NCBI GenBank assembly: GCA_963717455.1
Contig: OY970336.1
Span: 1,736,001-1,800,000, forward strand
DNA: 64,000 bases
Reading direction: 5' to 3'
From: Bog-473 sp963717455
GTDB taxonomy: Bacteria > Actinomycetota > Acidimicrobiia > Acidimicrobiales > RAAP-2
The notes beneath the pieces are model-generated. The model was given only the letters and a program-made list of their open reading frames with translations, was not told where the DNA came from and did not search any database. Below are positions 1 to 10,759 of this stretch, piece by piece. A program made the translations under genes and the position numbers. Position 1 is the first letter of the stretch, and each line of letters begins with the position of its first letter.

Positions 1-250
1 TCGGGCGCCGCCGAGGACTACGCGGCCTACGCCCTCACCTCGTCGGGCGAGCGGTCGCTCGCGGCGCGGCACCCTGCCAGCCGGCATCACGGTGGACGTC
101 GTCGGCTCAGCGCTGCTCGCCGCCGGCCTCGACCCCATCGTCGTGCGCGCCAGCGGTCCGCTGGCGGTCAGCGAGGACGTCGGGCCCTCGGGCGGCGTCG
201 GCGTGGTGACGATGCCCGGACTCCCGTTGGCCGCCCCCATCGCCTTCTGA
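1..250 (+). CDS. C-terminal end of a DUF5719-like secreted protein, frame disrupted
   Basis: Only the 3' end of this gene is in the window. The last ~60 codons, ending in TGA at 248-250, read as a beta-rich sequence (LPAGITVDV, DPIVVRASGPLAVSED, VGVVTMPG) that resembles the end of DUF5719 proteins, which are secreted actinobacterial proteins of unknown function. The first ~60 bases read sensibly only in another frame (EDYAAYALTSSGERSLAA), so a one-base indel lies near 60-72. The family assignment rests on style of sequence rather than a diagnostic motif. It converges on the DUF4349 gene with a 10-bp gap. Confidence 0.45.
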   Translation, partial: RAPPRTTRPTPSPRRASGRSRRGTLPAGITVDVVGSALLAAGLDPIVVRASGPLAVSEDVGPSGGVGVVTMPGLPLAAPIAF

Positions 251-260
251 GCCGCGGCGC

Positions 261-1475
261 TCACAGGTTGTGCCGCTGGTAGCGGCGCCACAGCGCGCGG
301 CCGCCCAGCAGCACGATGGCGAGGCAGAGCAGTGCGAAGAGCGCAGGTCCGGCCACCCGCACCACGCCTTCCACGCCGGCGACGAACCCACCGACGCTGT
401 CGTGCCAGGCCCGCACGAGCCCCGACTCGGGCAGCGCAACGGGACGCGGCGGCGGCGATCCCTCGCTGACCGTCGTCGTCAGCGTCGAGTACGCCGTCTC
501 GCTCGTGAGGACCTGCAGTTGGCCCTGGAGCTGTTCGATCTGGGACTGGATGGTGTCCAGCTGCTCCTGCACGGCCAGCACGTCACCCACCGTCGTGGCC
601 TTGGCCAGGATCGTCAGGTACTGCTGCCTGCTCACCTCCAGAGCCGAAATGCGCGCCTGAAGGTCGACGTACTGGCCGGTGACGTCGGTGGCCTTCGTCG
701 TCAGATCGGTCGTCCTGCCGAGCTGCTGGGCCTGCTTGAGCACCGCGGAGAAGTTGGCCACCGGCACCTGGAGCGTGATGGTGCCGTAGGGCGCGCCACC
801 CGTGCCGGCGCCGGATTGGCTCTGCGAGCTCGCGACGAAGCCACCGTTGCCGAGGGCCAGTGCGGCCAGCTTCGTCATCGTCCGGGCGAGGTCGCCGCGG
901 CCGACCCTCAACCCGAGGGTCCCGGTCTGCTGGATCTTGGCGGACTGGCCGACGGCGTCGGGGAGCGCTGGCGCGGTCGGGGTGGTGACCGCCGGTCCCG
1001 ACGGCGCGCCGTTCGTTGCGTTGGACGACGGCGTGTTGGCCTTGAACTGGGGGCCCGGAGCAGCGAGTCCCCGCGGGACGGTCGTGGTCACGCCGCCGGC
1101 GGGCACCAGCGGCCCCGCGTGCGCCACCCGGGGCAGCCCCGAGGTCAGCGTCGGGCGCGACGGCGTGCGCACCAGCGCCCCCACCGTACCGGCGACCACC
1201 AGCGCCACGACGATGCAGGCGGCGGCCGACAGGACGCGGTGGCGGGCGGCGAAGGCGACCAACCTGTGCACCCGGCCGTCCCGCACGGGGTCGGGGATCT
1301 CGGTCCCGGGTTCGCCCGTGCCGTCGGCCTCCGCCTCGGCCCCGTCGCCATCCGGGTCCCGGGCCGGGCGGCCCGCCCGGGCCACGATGTCAGCGGCACC
1401 CGAGGCGGGAACCTCGAACGCGTCGGCGGCGCGTGCGAGCAGGGAGGCCAGGCGGTCGTCGTCGAGCATGGTCAT
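261..1475 (-). CDS. DUF4349 membrane protein, probable partner of the upstream sigma factor
   Basis: This is a 404-aa protein. The N-terminal ~85 residues are acidic and likely cytoplasmic, a membrane segment follows (VLSAAACIVVALVVAGTVGALV), then a Pro/Thr-rich linker, a DUF4349 domain in the second half (GTLGLRVGRGDLARTM, then a coiled-coil stretch with VQEQLDTIQSQIEQLQGQL) and a C-terminal membrane helix (ALFALLCLAIVLLGGRAL). The ATG overlaps the stop of the sigma-factor gene by 4 bases, so the two are translationally coupled. A membrane protein encoded this way after an ECF sigma factor is a plausible anti-sigma or sensor partner, but no zinc-binding anti-sigma motif is visible, so that role is inference. 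Confidence 0.75.
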   Translation of the reverse strand: MTMLDDDRLASLLARAADAFEVPASGAADIVARAGRPARDPDGDGAEAEADGTGEPGTEIPDPVRDGRVHRLVAFAARHRVLSAAACIVVALVVAGTVGALVRTPSRPTLTSGLPRVAHAGPLVPAGGVTTTVPRGLAAPGPQFKANTPSSNATNGAPSGPAVTTPTAPALPDAVGQSAKIQQTGTLGLRVGRGDLARTMTKLAALALGNGGFVASSQSQSGAGTGGAPYGTITLQVPVANFSAVLKQAQQLGRTTDLTTKATDVTGQYVDLQARISALEVSRQQYLTILAKATTVGDVLAVQEQLDTIQSQIEQLQGQLQVLTSETAYSTLTTTVSEGSPPPRPVALPESGLVRAWHDSVGGFVAGVEGVVRVAGPALFALLCLAIVLLGGRALWRRYQRHNL

Positions 1476-2023
1476 CGGCCGGTCTCCTCGCGGTGGGGGG
1501 CGTCCCCCGCCCCGGCCAGGGCGCAGAGGGCGGGGTCGGCCGCCAGGCGGCGGCGGGCCTCGTGGAGGCGGGACTTCACCGTGCCCTGGCGCCGCCCGAT
1601 GGCGAGGGCGATGTCCTTCTCGCTCAGATCGGCGTAGTAGCGCAGCACGACGGGCACGCGCAGGGACAGCGGGAGCTGCTGCAGCGCGGCCAGCACGGTC
1701 TCGGCCACCATGGACTGCTCCGCCTGCGTCTCGGGGCCTCCGCCCGCCTGGGCCACGTGGGCCAGCGGCTCGTCACCGGCTCGGTGGTCGCGGTGGGGGA
1801 TCTCCCGGCGCAGCTTGGAGTAGCACGAGTTGACGACGACGCGGTAGAGCCAGGGCCGGATGCTCGGCACGGCCGAGAGGGAGTCGCGGAAGCGCCAGGC
1901 GCGCAGGTAGGCGTCCTGGACGGCCTCTTCGGCGTCAGCCCGGTTCCCCAGGATCAGGCAGGCGGTGCGGTAGGAGGCGACGTACCCGTCCTCGAGCCAC
2001 TCGGCGAGCTGGTGGTCCACCAT
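1472..2023 (-). CDS. ECF-type RNA polymerase sigma factor (RpoE family)
   Basis: The 183-aa protein has the two domains of an ECF sigma factor and no region 1 or 3. Sigma region 2 is at about residues 15-75 (NRADAEEAVQDAYLRAWRF, RPWLYRVVVNSC) and region 4 at about 110-165 (ALQQLPLSLRVPVVLRYY, then a helix-turn-helix ending GTVKSRLHEARRRL). It would direct RNA polymerase to a specialised set of promoters in response to an unknown signal. The next gene downstream, a DUF4349 membrane protein, overlaps by 4 bases. A G-rich run sits directly against the ATG, so the neighbouring GTG three bases in is an alternative start. Confidence 0.88.
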   Translation of the reverse strand: MVDHQLAEWLEDGYVASYRTACLILGNRADAEEAVQDAYLRAWRFRDSLSAVPSIRPWLYRVVVNSCYSKLRREIPHRDHRAGDEPLAHVAQAGGGPETQAEQSMVAETVLAALQQLPLSLRVPVVLRYYADLSEKDIALAIGRRQGTVKSRLHEARRRLAADPALCALAGAGDAPHREETGR

Positions 2024-2077
2024 CCCCCTTCATGACGCACGGCGGTGCGGATCGGTTCGATCCGGCCGTCGGCGTGC

Positions 2078-4246
<2,169 letters not shown>

Positions 4247-4348
4247 GCTAGGCGCCCCCCTTGCACGGCGGTGACCGCCCCACGGGTTCCCGCACGACGT
4301 GCCTCCCTGCAGGTCGGAGGCCCCTTTGACGCCGGTAACGTCTTGTCG

Positions 4349-5342
4349 ATGACCGACAGCGAGCCCGGCGCGCCGGCCCCCGGCCCGCACGGGCCGCCCG
4401 CACGGCCCCCCGGACCGGTCCCGGCCGGTTACGTGCCGCGCGAATGGGTCCAGCAGGCACCCCCGCCGCCCGCACCCGGGCCCTACGCCTCCGTCGGCGC
4501 ACCCCTTGTCTCGGCGCCGCTGCCGTCGGCCCCGGGGCCGCAGGGTGACGTCCCGTTCCTCGATACGCCGTGGGTCCCTCCGCAGAGCAAGCGCCAGGCC
4601 TGGATCTGGCTCGTCTACGCCGTGGCCGGGTTCCTGGTCGGCCAGATCGCCGCGCTCATCTTCGGCACCGTCGCCGGCGCCATCGCCGGCAAGACGGGGG
4701 CCGAGATGCGGGTCATCGAGACGGCTTCCGTTCCCCCCGAGTGGTACGTGGTGTCCACCCTGCTCGGCCTGTGGATCGGGTTCGTCGGGGCGCCCTGGCT
4801 GGCCAGCCGGACCCAGGGGACACGCAACTTCGTGCGAGACCTCGGCCTGCGCTTCCGGCTCATCGACCTCGTGGGGATCGGGATCGGCATCGGGGGCCAG
4901 ATCCTCGTCGCGCTCGATGTACGCGCCCTTCCAGCACGACATCCACGACTTCAACGGCCCCTCGCAGAAGCTGACCGGCGCCTCGCACGGCGGCGGCTTC
5001 GTCATCATCGCCATCGCCACCGTCGTCTTCGCCCCCGCCATGGAGGAGCTGTTCTTCCGCGGCCTGCTGCTCAAGGCGCTCGTCCGGCTGTTCACGCCGC
5101 TGCGGGTAGCCGGCGGCGCCCGTGCCGCCGGAGTCGTCCTGGCCGTGATCGTCGACGGGCTCCTCTTCGGCCTCGCCCACGGCGAGTGGGTGCAGCTCGC
5201 CGGCCTGGCGGCCTTCGGCATCATCCTGGCCGCGGTCTCGTACCGCACCGGCCGCCTCGGCATGAACATGGTCGCCCACGGCACCTTCAACCTGGTGGCC
5301 ATCATCGCCATCGCGGCCGGCGGGACCGGGCTGGTCCACTGA
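4349..5342 (+). pseudogene. CPBP-family intramembrane metalloprotease, broken by a one-base frameshift
   Basis: The protein starts MTDSEPGAPAPGPHG with a ~75-residue Pro-rich cytoplasmic tail, followed by several membrane helices (IWLVYAVAGFLVGQIAALIFG). Frame 2 is coherent up to ILVAL at about 4915, and frame 3 is coherent from YAPFQHDIHDFNG at about 4920 to the stop at 5340-5342. The second part carries the CPBP (CAAX protease and bacteriocin-processing) motifs: EELFFRG with the paired glutamates, then FGLAHG and NMVAHGTFN with the metal-binding histidines. All catalytic motifs survive, so removing one base near 4915-4921 restores an intact ~330-aa enzyme. It is either a recent mutation or a sequencing error. 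Confidence 0.8.
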
Positions 5343-5441
5343 GCGCACCCCGTGGTGGTGCGCCCGCCAACGGCGGGTTGCACGTCACCGCTGGTTCGGA
5401 CCGATGTGCGGGCGCCCCCTATGGTTGGGGCCGTGAGCCGG

Positions 5442-6806
5442 ATGGACCAGGTCTTCAAGGCCTACGACGTGCGTGGCACGGTGCCCGACCAGCTGGACGC
5501 CGACATGTGCCTGGCCATCGGCCGCGCCATGGCCCGCTTCGCCGGCGCCCCCGAAATCCTGGTCACCCGGGACATGCGGGAGTCCGGCGTCGAGCTCTCC
5601 GCCGCGTTCTCCGACGGAGTGCGCGCCGAGGGGGTCGACGTGATCGACCTCGGCATGGCCTCGACCGACTTCTTGTACTTCGCCTCCGGGCACCTCGATG
5701 CGCCGGGCGCCATGTTCACGGCGTCGCACAACCCGGCGCGCTACAACGGCCTGAAGCTCTGCCTCTCGGGCGCGCGCCCGATCGGGCGTGACACGGGCCT
5801 GGCCGACATCGAGGTCGAGGCCGAGAAGCTGCTCGGCGAGCCGGTCCCTCCGCTCGAAGGCTCGCGGCGCGAGCTCAACCTTCTGGAGGCATGGGCGGAC
5901 CACGTCGTGTCGTTCGTCGACGCGGCCTCGCTGCGACCGCTCAAGGTCGTGGCGGACACGGCCAACGGCATGGGCGGGCTGGTGGTGCCGATCGTCTTCG
6001 AGCGGCTGCCCTTCTCGGTGCAGATCCTGTTCCCCGAGCTCGACGGCAACTTCCCCAATCACCCGGCCGATCCGATCCAGCCGGAGAACCTGGTCGCGCT
6101 GAAGCGAGCCGTCCTGGAGCAGGGTGCCGACATCGGCCTCGCCTTCGACGGGGACGCCGACCGCGTCTTCCTCGTCGACGAGGAGGCCGAGCCGGTGTCG
6201 GGCTCGCTGACGACGGCGCTGGTGGCGGCCTCGATGCTCAAGAAGCACCCCGGCGAGATGATCCTCTACAACCTGATCTGCTCGCACGTGGTGCCCGAGG
6301 TCGTCACCGAGATGGGCGGCACCGCGGTGCGCACCCGGGTGGGCCACTCCATCATCAAACAGGTCATGGCCGAGACGGGCGCCGTCTTCGGCGGCGAGCA
6401 CTCGGGCCACTACTACTACCGCGACAATTTCCGGGCCGACTCGGGGATCATCACGGCCCTGCTCGTGCTCGAGCTGCTCAGCCAGAGCGATCAGCCGTTG
6501 TCCGCTCTGCTCCAGCCGTACCGGCGCTACGCGGACTCGGGCGAGATCAACACCGAGGTGGCCAGCGCGGCCACCACCGTGGCCGCCATCGCGGACGCCG
6601 AGCAAGCCGCGGGGGCATCGATCGACCTGCTGGACGGGCTGACCGTCGAGCACGCGGACTGGTGGTACAACGTCCGGCCGTCCAACACCGAGCCGTTGCT
6701 GCGCCTCAACGTCGAGGCGAAGACGCCCGAGCTCTGCGCGGCCCACGTGGCCGAGGTGCAGGAGCTGATCGCAGCCAACGCCGGCCCCGGTGCCAACCAG
6801 AAGTGA
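5442..6806 (+). CDS. manB: phosphomannomutase / phosphoglucomutase
   Basis: This is an alpha-D-phosphohexomutase that moves phosphate between C6 and C1 of mannose or glucose, feeding GDP-mannose or UDP-glucose synthesis. The ~454-aa product opens MDQVFKAYDVRG, as usual in the family. It has the phosphoserine loop FTASHNPARYNG (about 95), the metal loop DGDADR (about 238), the sugar-binding loop GEHSGHYYYRD (about 320) and the phosphate-binding loop RPSNTEPLLR near the C-terminus. ATG 5442 is preferred; an in-frame GTG at 5433 is a close alternative. It is followed by a Trm112-like gene and a phosphohexose isomerase-like gene, which supports a sugar-phosphate unit. Confidence 0.9.
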   Translation: MDQVFKAYDVRGTVPDQLDADMCLAIGRAMARFAGAPEILVTRDMRESGVELSAAFSDGVRAEGVDVIDLGMASTDFLYFASGHLDAPGAMFTASHNPARYNGLKLCLSGARPIGRDTGLADIEVEAEKLLGEPVPPLEGSRRELNLLEAWADHVVSFVDAASLRPLKVVADTANGMGGLVVPIVFERLPFSVQILFPELDGNFPNHPADPIQPENLVALKRAVLEQGADIGLAFDGDADRVFLVDEEAEPVSGSLTTALVAASMLKKHPGEMILYNLICSHVVPEVVTEMGGTAVRTRVGHSIIKQVMAETGAVFGGEHSGHYYYRDNFRADSGIITALLVLELLSQSDQPLSALLQPYRRYADSGEINTEVASAATTVAAIADAEQAAGASIDLLDGLTVEHADWWYNVRPSNTEPLLRLNVEAKTPELCAAHVAEVQELIAANAGPGANQK

Positions 6807-6839
6807 CACCGTGCCGACCCCATGTGAGGAGCCACAACC

Positions 6840-7082
6840 ATGAGCCTTGACCCACTCCTGCTCGACGTGCTCGCCTGCCCGGTCGACAAGGGACCGCTGC
6901 TGTGGTTCGAGGACGAGGACGTCCTCTACAACCCGCGGCTGCACAAGAGCTACGCGGTCGTCGACGGTGTCCCCGTGCTGCTGGTGGACGAGGCGGTCGA
7001 CGTCGGCGACGCCGAGCACGAGCGGCTGATGGCCAAGGCCGACAAGGACAAGGTGCGCGCCACCGGGCCGACCGAGGGGTGA
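6840..7082 (+). CDS. Trm112 / UPF0434 family small protein
   Basis: This 80-aa protein matches the small Trm112-like bacterial family: LLDVLACPVDKGPLLW at the N-terminus and SYAVVDGVPVLLVDEA in the middle. In eukaryotes and archaea Trm112 is a scaffold that activates methyltransferases; the role of the short bacterial forms is not settled. Only one Cys of the usual zinc-ribbon set is present (LACPVDKGPL), as in many UPF0434 proteins. It lies 33 bp after the phosphomannomutase gene and its stop overlaps the GTG of the next gene, so the three are one transcription unit. Confidence 0.85.
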   Translation: MSLDPLLLDVLACPVDKGPLLWFEDEDVLYNPRLHKSYAVVDGVPVLLVDEAVDVGDAEHERLMAKADKDKVRATGPTEG

Positions 7083-8119
7083 ACGGCCGGCCCCCTCTCG
7101 ACTCGCTCGGGATGTGGGAGGCCGCCGCAGCGCTGCCCGAGCAGCTGGTCGCCGCCCTGGCCGGCGCTCGCGACGGGTTTGCCGGCTCCAGCCTGCCCGC
7201 CGGTTCCACGGTGCGCTCGGTCGCCGCGTTCGGGCAGGGGACGGGCGCCACGGCATGTGAGGCCGTCGCCGCCCTGGCGGCACCGCACCTGCGCGTGCCG
7301 TTGTGGGTGGGTCACGGCGCCGGGGTGCCGGCCTTCGTCGGTCCCGACACGCTTGTCCTGGCGGTGTCGTGCGTGGACGGCGCCGACGCGACGACGGCGG
7401 CGCGCGAGGCCGTTGACCGCGGGGCGCAGGTGGTCGCCGTCGGCAGCGACGGCGCGCTGGAGCGCCTGGCCGCCGACGCAGGGCTCCCGTGGTGCGCGGT
7501 GACACCGGGCGGCCCGCTGGCGCGCGCCGCGCTGGGCGCGGCGACCGTGCCCCTCTTGGTCGCGCTCTCCGAGGCCGGCCTGATGCCCGACAGCGCGCCG
7601 TCGATCACGGCCGCTGCGTCGGCGCTCGAGCGCCGGCGCGACGCCTTCGTCGCACCGGGCGGGCCGCCCGAGGAGCTGGCCCGCCGCACGGGGCGCACCA
7701 TCCCGCTCGTCTACGGCGCGGACGGTGTCGCGGCGGTGGCGGCCCGCTGGTGGAAAGCTCAGGTCAACCTCAACGCCAAGGCGCCGGCGTTCGCCGCGGC
7801 GTTGCCGGAGCTGACCTACGACGAGCTGGCCGGCTGGGGGCAGGGTGGCGACGTGACGCGCCAGACGATGTCGCTCGTGCTGCTGCGCCACCGCGGCGAG
7901 GGCCCGGAGGCGGCCGGCCTGTTCGAGTCCGTCCGCGCCGCCACCGACGAGGTGATGGCCGACATCTTCGAGGTCGAGGGCGAGGGGGACGACGACCTCT
8001 GCCGCTTCTTCGACCTGGCGCTGTTCGGTCAGCTGGTCTCGTTGCACCTCGCCGGGCGCGAAGGCGTCGACCCGGGGCCGGTGCCCACCGTCGACACGGC
8101 GCGCACCGCCGGGTCCTGA
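7079..8119 (+). CDS. SIS-domain phosphoglucose/phosphomannose isomerase-like protein
   Basis: The 346-aa protein resembles the bifunctional phosphoglucose/phosphomannose isomerases (PGI/PMI) of archaea and actinobacteria, which interconvert fructose-6-phosphate with glucose- or mannose-6-phosphate. An N-terminal SIS-like domain is followed by a C-terminal domain with NLNAKAPAFAAALPELTYDE, corresponding to the NENAK-PA...PE...N-E signature. The classical SIS phosphate loop (GxGGS) is poorly conserved (FGQGTGATACE), so activity could be altered. The GTG start overlaps the preceding stop (GTGA). Together with the mutase two genes upstream it would supply mannose-1-phosphate. Confidence 0.75.
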   Translation: MNGRPPLDSLGMWEAAAALPEQLVAALAGARDGFAGSSLPAGSTVRSVAAFGQGTGATACEAVAALAAPHLRVPLWVGHGAGVPAFVGPDTLVLAVSCVDGADATTAAREAVDRGAQVVAVGSDGALERLAADAGLPWCAVTPGGPLARAALGAATVPLLVALSEAGLMPDSAPSITAAASALERRRDAFVAPGGPPEELARRTGRTIPLVYGADGVAAVAARWWKAQVNLNAKAPAFAAALPELTYDELAGWGQGGDVTRQTMSLVLLRHRGEGPEAAGLFESVRAATDEVMADIFEVEGEGDDDLCRFFDLALFGQLVSLHLAGREGVDPGPVPTVDTARTAGS

Positions 8120-8134
8120 CTCAGCCCGGTCGCG

Positions 8135-9340
8135 TCAGCTCAGTCGCTCCACGATCATGGCCATGCCCTGGCCGCCGCCGACGCACATCGACTCGAGGCC
8201 GAAGGTCTTGTCGGAGTCCTCCAGCCCGTTGAGCAACGTGGTCATGATGCGGGCGCCGGTCTGGCCGAAGGGGTGGCCCAGCGCGATGGCCCCACCGTTG
8301 ACGTTCAGCTTGTCCCAGCTGATGCCCAGGTGCTTGGCCGAGGGGATCACCTGGGCCGCGAAGGCCTCGTTGATCTCCACCAGGTCGATGTCGTCGATCG
8401 TCATGTTCGCCCGAGCCAACACCTGACGGCAGGCGTCCACAGGTCCGAGGCCCATGATCTCGGGGTTGAGCCCGGAGACGCCGCTCGCCACGATGCGCGC
8501 CAGCGGCGTGATGCCGAGCGCCTTGGCCTTCGTGTCGCTCATGACGATGACGGCGGCCGCGCCGTCGTTGAGCGGGCAGGCGTTCCCTGCCGTCACGGTG
8601 CCGCCCTCGCGGAAGACCGGCTGCAGGCTGGCCAGCCCCTCCAGCGTGGTGTTGGGCCGCGGGCCGTCGTCCTTGGTGACCACGGTGCCGTCGGACAGGG
8701 TCACCGGGATGATCTCGCGCTCGAAGAAGCCGTTCTCCTGCGACACCACTGCCCGTGTCTGCGAGAGCAGCGCGAACTCGTCCATCTCCTGGCGGCCGAC
8801 TTTCTCGTACTCGGCCACGTTCTCCGCCGTCTGGCCCATGGCGATGTAGACGTCGGGCAGGCCGATCGGGGGAGCCCAGGGTTCGGTGACGGCGGGGGCA
8901 CGCACCTTCGTCCGCTCCTCGGCCTCGGCGAACTCGGGGTTGTGCGGGCCCGTGTCGGACGCGCCGTGCATGTAGCGGCTCACCGTCTCGACGCCGGCGG
9001 CGATGAAGACGTCTCCCTCGCCGGCGCGGATGGCGTGCGCCGCCATGCGGATCGTCTGCAGGGAGGACGAGCAGTAGCGGTTGACCGTCACGCCGGGGAC
9101 GTCCCCCAGCCCGGCGAGGATGGCGGCGACCCGGGCCACGTTGTAACCCGCTTCGCCCGCCGGCTGCCCACAGCCCAGGATCACGTCCTCCACCGCGGCG
9201 GGATCGAGCTGCGGCACCTTGTCGAGCACGGCCCGCAGCACGAGGGCGCTCAGATCGTCGGGTCGGCACTCGACGAGCGAACCCTTGTTGGCCCGGCCGA
9301 TCGGGGTGCGACCGGTGGCGACGATGACGGCTTCAGGCAT
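8135..9340 (-). CDS. acetyl-CoA C-acyltransferase (thiolase)
   Basis: The 401-aa protein is a thiolase II family member that cleaves beta-ketoacyl-CoA to a shorter acyl-CoA plus acetyl-CoA. The nucleophilic cysteine is in VNRYCSSSLQT (about 90), the catalytic histidine in GHPFGQTGAR (about 350) and the second cysteine in SMCVGGGQGMAM near the C-terminus. EINEAFA and NVNGGAIALGHP are also intact. It converges on the isomerase gene and diverges from the fadE26-like gene, sharing a 218-bp control region with a KstR-like box. A role in steroid side-chain beta-oxidation is suggested by that context. The sequence looks closer to general FadA-type thiolases than to FadA5. Confidence 0.9.
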   Translation of the reverse strand: MPEAVIVATGRTPIGRANKGSLVECRPDDLSALVLRAVLDKVPQLDPAAVEDVILGCGQPAGEAGYNVARVAAILAGLGDVPGVTVNRYCSSSLQTIRMAAHAIRAGEGDVFIAAGVETVSRYMHGASDTGPHNPEFAEAEERTKVRAPAVTEPWAPPIGLPDVYIAMGQTAENVAEYEKVGRQEMDEFALLSQTRAVVSQENGFFEREIIPVTLSDGTVVTKDDGPRPNTTLEGLASLQPVFREGGTVTAGNACPLNDGAAAVIVMSDTKAKALGITPLARIVASGVSGLNPEIMGLGPVDACRQVLARANMTIDDIDLVEINEAFAAQVIPSAKHLGISWDKLNVNGGAIALGHPFGQTGARIMTTLLNGLEDSDKTFGLESMCVGGGQGMAMIVERLS

Positions 9341-9460
9341 GTGGCGGCTCCTCGGTTCGTTCCTGTGCCGGGGGATCCCGCCCCCAGGGCGGATTGCAGG
9401 TTACTTGGCGGTAGCCAAGGGCCCTTCGGGGCCGCCATTGGCCGCTGTCCCGAGGCGGAC

Positions 9461-9474
9461 TGTAACGTGTTCTA
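9461..9474. promoter_or_regulatory. KstR-like operator (exact consensus match)
   Basis: The site TGTAACGTGTTCTA fits the KstR consensus TnnAACnnGTTnnA at every fixed position. It lies between the divergent thiolase (start 9340) and fadE26-like (start 9559) genes, 85 bp upstream of the latter. KstR is the TetR-family repressor of cholesterol catabolism in mycobacteria and rhodococci; no kstR gene is in this window, so the binding protein is inferred. Confidence 0.65.
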
Positions 9475-9558
9475 GCGCGCCGAGCCCACTGGGACGAGCC
9501 GGCGACGACGTGGCGTTGACGTGGGCCGGTGCGGACCCGCCACCCGGGAGGGACACCG

Positions 9559-10734
9559 ATGGAGATTGCCTACACCGAGGAGCAGCAGGACCTCAAGAGC
9601 GAGCTGCGCGCCTACTACCAGAACCTGCTGACCCCCGAGGTGGAGCAGGAGCTGGCCAGGGCCGGGGGTGTCGGGCCCGTGGTGCGCCGGGTGGTCAAGC
9701 AGATGGGCAGCGACGGGTGGCTCGGCATCGGCTGGCCCACCGAATGGGGCGGGCAGGGCCGCTCCGCGATCGAGCAGTTCATCTTCTTCGACGAGTCGAT
9801 GCGCAGCGGGGCCCCGGTCCCGATGCTCACCATCAACACGGTCGGGCCCACCATCATGAACTTCGGCACGCAGGAGCAGAAGGAGTTCTTCCTCCCGCAG
9901 ATCCTCGCCGGAGAGATCGCGTTCTGCATCGGCTACACCGAGCCCAACTCGGGCACGGACCTGGCCTCGTTGACCACCCGGGCCGTCCGCGACGGCGACG
10001 AGTACGTGATCAACGGGTCGAAGATCTTCACCAGCCTGGCCGGCGACGCCGACTACGTGTGGCTCGCCACCCGGACCGATCCCAACGTCGCCAAGCACAA
10101 GGGGATCTCCATGTTCGTGATCCCGATGAACACCCCCGGGATCCGCGTCGTGCCCATGAAGCTCCTCGGTGACCACAACATCAACTACACGTTCTACGAG
10201 GACGTGCGCGTCCCGGTCACGAGCCTGGTGGGCGGCGAGAACCAGGGCTGGAACCTGATCACGAACCAGCTGAACCACGAGCGCGTGACGCTGTGCTCTC
10301 CCGGGATCATCGAGCGCGTCCTCACCGACGTGCGGGCCTGGGCCCAGGCCACCAAGCTCCCCGACGGCCGGCGCGTCGTCGACCAGGAATGGGTGCAGGA
10401 GCACCTGGCCCGGGTGCACGCCGAGCTCGAGTTCCTGCGGCTCATCAACTGGAAGGTGGCGTGGCAGGGCACGCAGGGGCACCTCGACGTGGCCGACGCC
10501 TCGAGCATCAAGGTCTTCGGCACGGAGTTCTACCTCCGCGCCTTTCGCGCCCTGATGGAGATCCTGGGGCAGGCGGGCTACCTCACACGCGGGTCCCCGG
10601 CGGCGGTGATCGCCGGCCGGCTCGAGATGTACGCCCGCTCCATGATCATCCTCACCTTCGGCGGGGGTACCAACGAGATCCAGCGGGACCTCATCGCGAT
10701 CTTCGGCCTCGGCATGCCGCGGTCGTTGCGCTGA
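9559..10734 (+). CDS. fadE26: acyl-CoA dehydrogenase, FadE26/ChsE4-like subunit
   Basis: The 391-aa flavoprotein begins MEIAYTEEQQDLKSELRAYY and carries the acyl-CoA dehydrogenase signatures GWLGIGWPTEWGGQGRS, IGYTEPNSGTDLASL (FAD/substrate loop, about 140) and FGGGTNEIQRD (C-terminal). The pattern closely follows mycobacterial FadE26 (ChsE4), which with FadE27 forms an alpha2beta2 enzyme that oxidises 3-oxocholest-4-en-26-oyl-CoA in the first side-chain cycle. The partner gene starts 25 bp downstream. The ATG at 9559 has a GGGAGGGA ribosome site in front. A KstR-like box lies 85 bp upstream. Family assignment is strong; the steroid substrate is inferred from the pair structure and the operator. 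Confidence 0.85.
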   Translation: MEIAYTEEQQDLKSELRAYYQNLLTPEVEQELARAGGVGPVVRRVVKQMGSDGWLGIGWPTEWGGQGRSAIEQFIFFDESMRSGAPVPMLTINTVGPTIMNFGTQEQKEFFLPQILAGEIAFCIGYTEPNSGTDLASLTTRAVRDGDEYVINGSKIFTSLAGDADYVWLATRTDPNVAKHKGISMFVIPMNTPGIRVVPMKLLGDHNINYTFYEDVRVPVTSLVGGENQGWNLITNQLNHERVTLCSPGIIERVLTDVRAWAQATKLPDGRRVVDQEWVQEHLARVHAELEFLRLINWKVAWQGTQGHLDVADASSIKVFGTEFYLRAFRALMEILGQAGYLTRGSPAAVIAGRLEMYARSMIILTFGGGTNEIQRDLIAIFGLGMPRSLR

Positions 10735-10759
10735 GCCCGGGTCGACCCAGGAGAGCCCC

